Under the pieces are notes generated by a model, which searched no databases, was not told where the DNA came from, and saw nothing but the letters and a program-made list of their open reading frames with translations. A stretch of DNA of 64,000 bases from Bacteroidota bacterium (GTDB lineage: Bacteria; Bacteroidota; Bacteroidia; AKYH767-A; OLB10): the NCBI GenBank assembly GCA_024643795.1, contig JAHEMF010000007.1:1-64000 (forward strand), in the 5' to 3' direction. Position numbers and translations under genes: made by a program. Shown here one piece after another: positions 54,190 through 61,493 of the stretch; the stretch's first letter is position 1, and every line of letters begins with the position of its first letter.

Positions 54190-55892
54190 AAGGTAGGGAC
54201 CATATGAAATATCGTTCTGCCAGAGGTCAGGGGTTGATCAGACTGTTGCTTGTGTTTGCAATAATGGTGCTGATAAATGTGGTTGCATCATACTTTTTCA
54301 CCCGCCTGGACCTGACCACTGAAAAGAGGTATACATTATCAGAGACAACAAAGGAGCTTGTGTCCAATCTGGAGGATGTTGTTTATGTGAGGGTGTACCT
54401 GGATGGTGAATTTCCACCCGGGTTTAAAAAACTTCAAAAGTCAACACGTGAGATGCTGGATGAACTTAGGATCTATAGCAATGGTAATATTGAATACGAA
54501 TTCATCAACCCATCTGAGAACCCTGATGTGAAGGAGCGTAATAAATTGTATCAGCAACTTGCTTCAAAAGGATTGCTGCCAACTAACCTGAGGGAGCAAG
54601 GGCAGGGAAGTGAGTCGCAACAGATAGTTTTTCCGGGTGCATTGGTGAATTACAGGGCCAATGAGGTTCCGTTAATGTTGCTTGAAGATCAGGCAGGAGC
54701 ATCATCTGAGCAAATGCTCAATAATTCTATTCAGTCACTTGAATATGGATTTGCAAATACTATTCGAAAAATTATCCAGGTTTTACCTCAACGTATAGTT
54801 TTTATTGAAGGGCATGGTGAAGCTGATGAGAACAGGGTGGCAGATATTTCACGCGATCTGAAATCATTTTATATGCTCGACAGAAAACGGATAGAAGGTA
54901 AGCTTAATGCACTAGATGGTTACAATGCTGCTATTATTGCAAGCCCGGATTCGTTGTTCAGCGAAAAAGATAAATATGTTATAGACCAGTTCATCATGAA
55001 AGGTGGTAAAGTGGTTTGGTTTGTAGATGGTGTTACTGCCAGCATGGATAGTTTGCAATCAAGTGAGTTCACAATTGCCTTGGCCAATGATCTTAACCTG
55101 GATGACATGTTATTCCGATATGGGGCAAGAGTAAATCACGATCTTGTCCTTGATCTGCAAGCTGCACCCATCCCTATAGTTACGGGATATGTAGGTAACA
55201 GACCTCAGCAAACACTTATGCCATGGTATTATTTTCCGGTGGTAATACCCGCATCCACACATCCGATAGTGAATAACCTCAATGCAATTAGGTTTGAATT
55301 TGCTAGTAGTATTGATACAGTTGGGTCTGCAACCATTAAGAAAACACCTTTGCTGTTTTCATCCGGATATTCCAGATCACTTATCACACCCGCCCGAATA
55401 GATTTGGAGATCATGAGGGAGGAGCCCGATGAAAAACTTTACAGCCGGTCAGGACTTGTGATGGCGTTACTGCTCGAAGGTGAATTCACATCTAATTTTA
55501 AGAACAGACTGGTTTCTCAAATAGCAGATAATGGTGAGATAGGATTTAAAGACAAGAGTGATCAAAATTCAATGATAGTTGTTTCGGATGGCAGTGTAGT
55601 GATGAATGGTTATATCCGGTCGACCGGAAAAGTTGTTCCTTTGGGCGTAGACCGTTATACCGGACAGGAATTTGGTAATCGTAATTTTATTTTAAATTGT
55701 ATTGACTACCTGTGCGATGACTCCGGACTGATGGCGGTTAGGGCAAAAGAATTCAGATTGCGCTTGCTTGACAAGACAAGGGTGATGGAGGAAAAGCTGT
55801 ATTGGCAAATGTTAAATACGGTACTGCCTATTGTAATGATTCTTATTCTTGCAGTACTTAAATTTTTTGTCAGGAAACGTAAGTATGCCTGA
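54183..55892 (+). CDS. gldG: Gliding motility ABC transporter auxiliary protein GldG
   Basis: 569 residues: TM1 near 19-40 (LIRLLLVFAIMVLINVVASYF), a large periplasmic ABC_transp_aux (GldG) domain (FFTRLDLTTEKRYTLSE, YEFINPSENPDV, VFIEGHGEADENRV, ...) and a C-terminal TM near 545-563 (VLPIVMILILAVLKFFV). Associates with the GldF permease. The start may be ATG 54183 (overlapping gldF) or ATG 54204, which follows an AGGTAGGGA tract. The downstream DUF4340 gene begins 18 bp after the stop. Confidence 0.92.
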   Translation: MVEGRDHMKYRSARGQGLIRLLLVFAIMVLINVVASYFFTRLDLTTEKRYTLSETTKELVSNLEDVVYVRVYLDGEFPPGFKKLQKSTREMLDELRIYSNGNIEYEFINPSENPDVKERNKLYQQLASKGLLPTNLREQGQGSESQQIVFPGALVNYRANEVPLMLLEDQAGASSEQMLNNSIQSLEYGFANTIRKIIQVLPQRIVFIEGHGEADENRVADISRDLKSFYMLDRKRIEGKLNALDGYNAAIIASPDSLFSEKDKYVIDQFIMKGGKVVWFVDGVTASMDSLQSSEFTIALANDLNLDDMLFRYGARVNHDLVLDLQAAPIPIVTGYVGNRPQQTLMPWYYFPVVIPASTHPIVNNLNAIRFEFASSIDTVGSATIKKTPLLFSSGYSRSLITPARIDLEIMREEPDEKLYSRSGLVMALLLEGEFTSNFKNRLVSQIADNGEIGFKDKSDQNSMIVVSDGSVVMNGYIRSTGKVVPLGVDRYTGQEFGNRNFILNCIDYLCDDSGLMAVRAKEFRLRLLDKTRVMEEKLYWQMLNTVLPIVMILILAVLKFFVRKRKYA

Positions 55893-55910
55893 AACAAATT
55901 AAATTAAACT

Positions 55911-56924
55911 ATGAAAAAGAACCTGATATATCTGATCATACTGGCTGTACTTGCAGTGGTAGCTTATTATGCTATTAATAGTAGGTCGGGAAGTACACTA
56001 GATAAGGAATTGAGCGATTTTGCCGTTAAGGATACCGGTGCAGTTGTAAAGATATTCATGGCTGATAAAGGAGGGCAATCTGTTCTTTTGGAGAAGCAGG
56101 AGAACAATGAATGGACAGTAAATACTTCATTTGAGGCCAGGCCGGATGCCATACAAAACCTGCTTACAACAATTGCTATGGTTGATGTAAGAAGTCCGGT
56201 TGCCAAAGCAGCCTTCAATAACGTAATGAAACAGCTTGCAGCGAAAGCAATAAAAGTTGAAGTATATTCGGCTGCCGGCCTTGTTAAAACTTACTATGTT
56301 GGCGGGCCTACCCAGGATCAGTTGGGTACCTTTATGTATCTGGAAGGTTCTGATGTTCCATTTGTAACTCAAATTCCCGGATTCGAAGGATATTTGACCC
56401 CACGATATAATGTAAAAGAAAAGGAGTGGAGAACCAAAAGGGTATTCAGACTTACTCCTGAACAAATTGTAGCTGTAAAAGCTGTTGACTTTTCAATTCC
56501 TGATATGAATGTACAACTTGAGAAAGCTGATGATGGTTCATTCAAAGTATTGAATGGAGACGGTCAGGTGCTTGACGGAGTAAGTCAGGATAAAGTGATC
56601 AATTACCTGGGATTTTATTCTCAGGTAAATTATGAAATGGAGGAAAATACGCTTTCTAAAAGTCAAGAAGATTCTTTGCTTGTTACTGCACCGGTAAGGA
56701 AGCTAACAGTTTCTACCGTTGAGGGTACTACCCAAACCATCACTATGTGGAGGAGACCTATTACTGATGCAACCACCTTTAAACAAAATGCTGGAGGCAA
56801 GGTGTTTCCTTTTGATGTAGACCGGATGGTGGCCCGTGTGAATGAAGATCCGGGACTGTTGGTGGTCCAGTATTATTCATTTGACAGGCTATTCCGCAGG
56901 CCCACTGACTTTCTGGCCCGCTGA
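55911..56924 (+). CDS. DUF4340 protein, probable GldG partner
   Basis: 337 residues: an N-terminal membrane anchor (LIYLIILAVLAVVAYYAI) and a periplasmic beta-rich DUF4340 domain (VVKIFMADKGGQSVLLEKQ, NEWTVNTSFEARPDAIQNL, YYVGGPTQDQLGTFMY). DUF4340 genes are known to accompany ABC permease/ABC_transp_aux pairs in several phyla, so it may be a third component of the GldFG transporter (inference). It lies 18 bp after gldG and 94 bp before dnaN. Confidence 0.85.
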   Translation: MKKNLIYLIILAVLAVVAYYAINSRSGSTLDKELSDFAVKDTGAVVKIFMADKGGQSVLLEKQENNEWTVNTSFEARPDAIQNLLTTIAMVDVRSPVAKAAFNNVMKQLAAKAIKVEVYSAAGLVKTYYVGGPTQDQLGTFMYLEGSDVPFVTQIPGFEGYLTPRYNVKEKEWRTKRVFRLTPEQIVAVKAVDFSIPDMNVQLEKADDGSFKVLNGDGQVLDGVSQDKVINYLGFYSQVNYEMEENTLSKSQEDSLLVTAPVRKLTVSTVEGTTQTITMWRRPITDATTFKQNAGGKVFPFDVDRMVARVNEDPGLLVVQYYSFDRLFRRPTDFLAR

Positions 56925-56947
56925 TAACAATGCTGCTGGAATTAATT

Positions 56948-56955
56948 TATCTTTG
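56948..56955 (+). promoter_or_regulatory. TAnnTTTG -7 box upstream of dnaN
   Basis: TATCTTTG, 63 bases before the dnaN ATG, in the only non-coding gap of the gld-dnaN run. No -33 TTG at the right spacing. Confidence 0.4.
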
Positions 56956-57018
56956 TCCTCCCCGTAAGGGATGTCCAATAAATATTTTTTCAATTAATTG
57001 AAATACAAATAGTTAGAA

Positions 57019-58140
57019 ATGAAATTTATAGTAGGTAGCTCAGATCTTTTAAAACATCTTCAATCTGTAAGCGGAGCACTCAATAACAACAGCCCGCTCC
57101 CGATACTTGAAAACTTCTTATTTGAGATCAATAAGAATAAACTGAAGATCTCTGCCTCTGACCTGGAAACAACCATGACCACCGAAATGGAGATAACTTC
57201 CAAAGATGAAGGAGTAGTTGCTATCCCCGCAAGGATATTATTGGACACACTGAAAACCTTTTCAGATATCCCTTTGAATTTCACAATTAACGATAAGAAT
57301 TTCCAGATAGAAATAAGTTCAGACACCGGTAAATATAAACTCTCTGGTTTAGATGGAAATGAGTTTCCGAGGATACCGGCCATTGAGCAGGCTACTAAAA
57401 TTGAGATTCCTGCTGAGACACTGCTTGAAGCTGTTAACAAAACAATATTTGCCACTGGAAATGATGAATTACGTCCTGTGATGTCAGGAGTATATTTTCA
57501 GATGGGGAAAGATCACACAAATTTTGTAGCCACAGATGCACACCGTTTGGTTCGTTATCGCAGAACCGACATCAGGGCCGCGAAACAAGCATCATTCATT
57601 GTGCCCAGAAAACCGCTGACACTTCTTAAGAATGCTTTAGGAACCATGAATTCAAAAGTTACCATTGAGTTCAATGATGCCAATGCCTTCTTTTCATTTG
57701 GGAACTTTCATCTGATCTGTCGCTTGATCGATGGTAAGTACCCGAATTATGAAGCCGTTATACCGGTTGATAATCCAAACAAGCTTACAATAGACCGCGA
57801 TCTATTCCTCAATGCCATTCGCAGGATATCAATATTTTCAAATAAGACCACTCATCAGGTAAAGCTCAGGATCGCAGGCAGTGAGTTGACTCTTTCTGCA
57901 GAAGATGTTGACTTTAATAACGAAGCAAGTGAGAAGTTGACCTGCGACTACAATGGTTCCGATATGGAGATCGCATTCAATGCCCGTTTCTTAAGTGATA
58001 TGCTGAGTAATCTTGGTACCACTATGGTGAATATGGAGCTCAGTATGCCAAACCGTGCAGGTATCTTAACTCCTGATACTGCTGAATCGGATGCTGATGA
58101 GAATGTACTGATGTTGGTAATGCCTGTAATGCTTAGCTGA
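57019..58140 (+). CDS. dnaN: DNA polymerase III beta subunit (sliding clamp)
   Basis: 373 residues, the usual length, made of three clamp domains. Recognisable segments: MKFIVGSSDLLKHLQSVSGAL, the inter-domain FPRIPAIEQ, FVATDAHRLVRYR, LICRLIDGKYPNYEAVIP, and the C-terminal NVLMLVMPVMLS that closes the protein-binding pocket. The clamp tethers polymerases to DNA. dnaA and recF are not adjacent, as is common in Bacteroidota where dnaN lies away from the origin. Preceded by the gldFG cluster. Confidence 0.97.
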   Translation: MKFIVGSSDLLKHLQSVSGALNNNSPLPILENFLFEINKNKLKISASDLETTMTTEMEITSKDEGVVAIPARILLDTLKTFSDIPLNFTINDKNFQIEISSDTGKYKLSGLDGNEFPRIPAIEQATKIEIPAETLLEAVNKTIFATGNDELRPVMSGVYFQMGKDHTNFVATDAHRLVRYRRTDIRAAKQASFIVPRKPLTLLKNALGTMNSKVTIEFNDANAFFSFGNFHLICRLIDGKYPNYEAVIPVDNPNKLTIDRDLFLNAIRRISIFSNKTTHQVKLRIAGSELTLSAEDVDFNNEASEKLTCDYNGSDMEIAFNARFLSDMLSNLGTTMVNMELSMPNRAGILTPDTAESDADENVLMLVMPVMLS

Positions 58141-58180
58141 TAAAAGCTGATCATTTTTTTTCCAAAACCCGGATCTGAGT

Positions 58181-58612
58181 TCAGGAATTTTTTAGTTGTC
58201 CCGTAAAATGGATGATCGCGAGCTCATAGACCTCAATACCTAACCCCGAGATTACTCCCTCGCAGTTTTTTGACAATAAGGAAGTTTGTCTTTCTTTTTC
58301 ACGGGCATATATGTTGGTAATGTGTACTTCTATAACCGGAGAAGTTATAGCTGCAACTGCATCGGCAATGGCAACCGAAGTGTGAGTATAGCCGCCTGCG
58401 TTTAATATAATATGTGAATCATTGAATCCATGCTCCTGAATATAGTTAATGATCTCACCCTCTACATTGCTCTGGTAATATTGGAAACTGATGTAAGGAT
58501 ATTTGGCTGTTAACTTTTGCAGATACTCTGAAAATGAAGTATTACCATACAGATCCGGCTCACGTTTACCGAGCAGATTAAGATTAGGGCCGTTGATGAT
58601 AATGATATCCAT
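58181..58612 (-). CDS. aroQ: Type II 3-dehydroquinate dehydratase (AroQ)
   Basis: 143 residues from ATG 58612; the frame is open to 58702 but the enzyme begins MDIIIINGPNLNLLGKREP. Motifs: the catalytic-loop Tyr of REPDLYGN, YYQSNVEGEIINYI, IILNAGGYTHTSVAIADAV with the active-site Asn and His, and VEVHITNIYARE-like VIEVHITNI. It dehydrates 3-dehydroquinate to 3-dehydroshikimate in aromatic amino acid synthesis. Divergent from xerD with 67 bp between start codons, and convergent with dnaN. Confidence 0.96.
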   Translation of the reverse strand: MDIIIINGPNLNLLGKREPDLYGNTSFSEYLQKLTAKYPYISFQYYQSNVEGEIINYIQEHGFNDSHIILNAGGYTHTSVAIADAVAAITSPVIEVHITNIYAREKERQTSLLSKNCEGVISGLGIEVYELAIIHFTGQLKNS

Positions 58613-58623
58613 AGTGTATGGTT

Positions 58624-58631
58624 CAAAATTA
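58624..58631 (-). promoter_or_regulatory. TAnnTTTG -7 box of aroQ
   Basis: TAATTTTG on the minus strand ends 11 bases before the aroQ ATG; the same octamer drives xerD in the opposite direction from 58668. Confidence 0.42.
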
Positions 58632-58667
58632 GCAATATGCTTTAAGCTTTTACCGACATTCAATTCA

Positions 58668-58675
58668 TAATTTTG
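58668..58675 (+). promoter_or_regulatory. TAnnTTTG -7 box, 4 bases before the xerD ATG
   Basis: TAATTTTG ends 4 bases before the ATG at 58680, predicting a start of transcription at or beside the start codon. No -33 TTG is seen. Confidence 0.45.
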
Positions 58676-58679
58676 TTTT

Positions 58680-59579
58680 ATGTCATGGGTGCCATATATC
58701 AAGGGGTACAGGTCTTACCTGAAGTTGGAGCGATCGCTTTCAGGTAATTCTGTTGAAGCCTATGAGCATGACGTAGAGAAACTGGTTCAGTTTCTGGATT
58801 ATCACAAACTGAAAGTGAGTCCTGAAGATATTTCTGCTCAGAATTTACGTGATTTCTTGAGGTGGATAACAGAACTGGGCATGAGTGCCCGTTCGCAGGC
58901 AAGGGTCATATCGGGATTAAAATCCTTTTATAAATATCTGTTGATAGAAAATATTGTAAAGAATGATCCGACAGAGTTTATTGAAGCGCCCAGATTGGGA
59001 AGAAAATTGCCGGATTTTTTAACTGTTGATGAGATCAATGCTATTATTGGTGCTATTGATCTCAGTAAACCCGAAGGTCAGCGCAACAAGGCTTTGCTGG
59101 AAACATTATACAGCTCCGGACTCCGGGTATCGGAACTCATCGGATTAAAAAAATCGCAGTACTATCCCGAGTTGGGACTTATCCGGGTAACCGGTAAAGG
59201 AAGTAAAGAGAGGCTGGTGCCAATTGGAAGTGTAGCAGTAAAGCAGATAGCATTGTATGAACAAAGCTATCGAGTGTCTCTCACAATAAATCCCGGCCAT
59301 GAAGACATATTATTTTTAAACCGGAGAGGTAGCAAACTTACTCGGGTTATGATCTTTACAATAATCAAGGATCTGGTTGCCCTTGCGGGGATAAAGAAGA
59401 ATGTAAGTCCCCATACTTTCAGGCATAGCTTTGCAACGCATCTTGTAGAAGGTGGTGCAGATCTCAGAGCTGTACAGGAAATGCTGGGACATGAATCCAT
59501 TACTACAACAGAAGTGTATACGCACCTTGACCGCGATTATCTGCGGTCGGCTATATTACAATATCACCCCCGAGCATAA
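58680..59579 (+). CDS. xerD: Tyrosine recombinase XerD
   Basis: 299 residues: N-terminal SAM-like core-binding domain (YLKLERSLSGNSVEAYEHD) and C-terminal catalytic domain. All catalytic positions are present: Arg149 (SSGLRVSEL), Lys173 (GKGSKERLV), His245 and Arg248 (HTFRHSFATHL), His271 (GHESITTTE) and the nucleophile Tyr280 (EVYTHLD). With length and sequence typical of XerC/XerD, it probably resolves chromosome dimers at dif. The stop abuts the ATG of the cupin gene without a spacer. Confidence 0.92.
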   Translation: MSWVPYIKGYRSYLKLERSLSGNSVEAYEHDVEKLVQFLDYHKLKVSPEDISAQNLRDFLRWITELGMSARSQARVISGLKSFYKYLLIENIVKNDPTEFIEAPRLGRKLPDFLTVDEINAIIGAIDLSKPEGQRNKALLETLYSSGLRVSELIGLKKSQYYPELGLIRVTGKGSKERLVPIGSVAVKQIALYEQSYRVSLTINPGHEDILFLNRRGSKLTRVMIFTIIKDLVALAGIKKNVSPHTFRHSFATHLVEGGADLRAVQEMLGHESITTTEVYTHLDRDYLRSAILQYHPRA

Positions 59580-60086
59580 ATGAAAAATGATGCAGCATAT
59601 TATTTCAAACAACTGGATTTAAAATCTCATCCTGAAGGAGGAGCATTTTCTGAAGTATATCGCAGTGTTGATACAATACCAACTTCAATTTTAGGTCCAG
59701 GTTTTGAAGGAGTAGAAAGAGTTATGTGTACTTCCATTTTTTTCTTACTTCAAAATGATGAGTTCTCCGCTTTTCACAGGATACGTTCTGATGAAACCTG
59801 GCATTTTTATGACGGTGACCCATTAGTTGTTGCAGAGATAGATGAAAATGGGAAATATTCAGAAACCATTCTGGGCCGAGATCTGTTCAATGGTCAGAAA
59901 ATTCAATACACTGTCAAAAAGAACCGATGGTTCGGGAGTTATTTAAAATCAGGAGGACAGTTTTCTTTGACCGGTTGTACTGTTTCTCCCGGTTTTGATT
60001 TCCGTGATTTTGAGATGGCTGATTATGAAAAGTTGTGTCTGAAGTACCCGGAACTGATATCACAGATCAGAAAGTTAACCCGCTAA
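59580..60086 (+). CDS. DUF985 cupin protein
   Basis: 168 residues matching the DUF985/cupin_5 family: YYFKQLDLKSHPEGGAFSEVYRS at the N-terminus (in part: LKSHPEGGAFSEVYR), then the strand SIFFLLQNDEFSAFHRIRSDETWHFY carrying the cupin-like His/Glu residues, and a final SPGFDFRDFEMA. Function is unknown. Its ATG directly follows the xerD stop (TAAATG), so it is likely translated from the xerD message. Confidence 0.88.
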   Translation: MKNDAAYYFKQLDLKSHPEGGAFSEVYRSVDTIPTSILGPGFEGVERVMCTSIFFLLQNDEFSAFHRIRSDETWHFYDGDPLVVAEIDENGKYSETILGRDLFNGQKIQYTVKKNRWFGSYLKSGGQFSLTGCTVSPGFDFRDFEMADYEKLCLKYPELISQIRKLTR

Positions 60087-60178
60087 ACAGTTTCATTTCC
60101 GGAAAAACATTCCCATCGTGGGATTTGACCTGGGATCCCGATTTATGTATATTAGGCAATATCAGTTAGTTGTATCAG

Positions 60179-60194
60179 TGCCAATAGTTTGGCA
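60179..60194. promoter_or_regulatory. Short palindrome upstream of the DUF4382 gene
   Basis: TGCCAA-TAGT-TTGGCA, a perfect 6-bp inverted repeat 33 bases before the ATG at 60228. It could be a regulator-binding site. No TAnnTTTG box is nearby apart from the imperfect TAGTTTGG inside the repeat. Confidence 0.3.
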
Positions 60195-60227
60195 TATTAT
60201 TGTTAACTGATTGTAAAAAAGATAGAT

Positions 60228-60995
60228 ATGAAAAGTAGCATAAGTAAAATGTACATGGTGGCAGCCGCATTGGTATTGGTATTTATGGGTTGCAATAAAG
60301 ATGATGATAATAATGACCCTGCCACTTTAAATTTAAGGTTGACTGATGCTCCTGGTCCATATGATGAAGTTAATATTGATATTCAGGAAGTAGAAGTAAA
60401 GTCTAATTCCGGTACATTAATGATGAGTGTAAATGCCGGGGTTTATAATTTGTTGGATTTTGTAAATGGAGCAGATACCCTTTTGGCAACGGCCGGGATT
60501 CCGGCCGGCAAAGTTTCGCAGATCAGGTTGATTCTTGGAAGCAATAACACTGTGGTAATTGGCGGACAATCATATCCTCTTTCAACTCCCAGTGCACAGC
60601 AGAGCGGACTGAAGTTAAACCTCCACAAAGATCTGTCAGGGGGTGTTACCTATATGTTGTTACTGGATTTTGATGTTGCAAGATCAATTGTGGAAACAGG
60701 AAATGGAAATTATATACTTAAACCGGTAATAAGAGTTATTGAAGAAGCAATAGGAGGGTCAATCCATGGCACAGCAGTTCCAGCAGATGCCCGTCCTTTA
60801 GTGATAGCTGTTACCGGCACCGACTCTTTATCTACTTCCTGCGATACTATTACGGGTGAGTTTCTTTTCACTGGTGTTACTCCGGCCATATATGATGTGC
60901 ACTTTTATCCTGATTCTCCTTATGTACAACAAAGCATAGGTGGAGTAGTGGTTAATAACGGAGCGTTAACAGAAATGGGAAATATTAATTTCTAA
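60228..60995 (+). CDS. DUF4382 lipoprotein
   Basis: 255 residues. The signal peptide ends FMGC (Cys22 region) followed by an Asp/Asn-rich tether (NKDDDNNDP). The first domain is DUF4382 (LNLRLTDAPGPYDEVNIDIQEVEVK, shown in part as LRLTDAPGPYDEVNIDI), a beta sandwich common in Bacteroidota, with YNLLDFVNG and the AGKVSQIRLILGSNN strand. A C-terminal region (SIHGTAVPADARPLVIAV) resembles a carboxypeptidase-regulatory-like Ig fold. Function unknown. The stop overlaps the convergent MsrB stop by four bases. Confidence 0.85.
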   Translation: MKSSISKMYMVAAALVLVFMGCNKDDDNNDPATLNLRLTDAPGPYDEVNIDIQEVEVKSNSGTLMMSVNAGVYNLLDFVNGADTLLATAGIPAGKVSQIRLILGSNNTVVIGGQSYPLSTPSAQQSGLKLNLHKDLSGGVTYMLLLDFDVARSIVETGNGNYILKPVIRVIEEAIGGSIHGTAVPADARPLVIAVTGTDSLSTSCDTITGEFLFTGVTPAIYDVHFYPDSPYVQQSIGGVVVNNGALTEMGNINF

Positions 60996-61402
60996 CCTTG
61001 AGGTTCAAATTTCAATGAAGCAGAATTCATACAGAATCTCATACCTGTAGGTGCCGGGCCGTCGTTGAATATATGTCCGAGATGTGCACCACAGTTTTTA
61101 CAAACAGCTTCAGTTCTTATCATTCCGAACTTTGTATCCATTATGGTGTTGATAGCATCTTTTTTTATTGAGTCATAAAAGCTGGGCCATCCTGTTCCTG
61201 AATCAAACTTGGTTTCTGAGTCAAACAGAGGGTTTCCGCAACAGCGGCAATTGTATATACCTTTATCCTTAAAGTCCCAGTACTTGTTTGAAAAGGGTCT
61301 TTCAGTACCTTTTAATCTGGTGATCTCAAATTCTTCCGCACTTAATTCTTCCTTCCAATCTTCATCACTCTTTTTGATATTGTATTTTTCCTGATCGCTC
61401 AT
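60992..61402 (-). CDS. msrB: Cytosolic methionine (R)-sulfoxide reductase B
   Basis: 136 residues from ATG 61402 (MSDQEKYNIKKS); ATG 61408 is an alternative start. No signal peptide. The domain has zinc ligands CRCCG and CKNCG, GTGWPSFYDSI, GAHLGHIFNDGP and the catalytic Cys in RFCMNSASLKF. It complements the lipoprotein MsrB at 17974-18501, so the cell has one MsrB in the cytoplasm and one outside it. Convergent with the DUF4382 gene, sharing four bases at the stops. Confidence 0.94.
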   Translation of the reverse strand: MSDQEKYNIKKSDEDWKEELSAEEFEITRLKGTERPFSNKYWDFKDKGIYNCRCCGNPLFDSETKFDSGTGWPSFYDSIKKDAINTIMDTKFGMIRTEAVCKNCGAHLGHIFNDGPAPTGMRFCMNSASLKFEPQG

Positions 61403-61440
61403 AAGCATTGCAAATAAAGCTAGTAAACATTTTTGATGTT

Positions 61441-61476
61441 AAAAAGTTAAGCCCACCTGAATCAGGCGGGCTTAAC
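61441..61476 (-). terminator. Terminator of the T9SS alpha/beta-hydrolase gene
   Basis: On the minus strand GTTAAGCCC-G-CCTGA and TCAGG-T-GGGCTTAAC pair along about 15 bp including one G-U pair, followed by TTTTT (61445-61441). It lies 17 bases after the stop of the gene ending at 61494. Confidence 0.82.
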
Positions 61477-61493
61477 ATAATGTGTTAATGAGG

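Noticed and set aside
56925-57018. Replication origin next to dnaN
   Set aside because: No cluster of TTATCCACA-like DnaA boxes and no dnaA gene; dnaN is often away from the origin in this phylum.
57060-57455. 131-codon minus-strand open frame within dnaN
   Set aside because: Antisense to the sliding clamp; serine/leucine-rich shadow composition.
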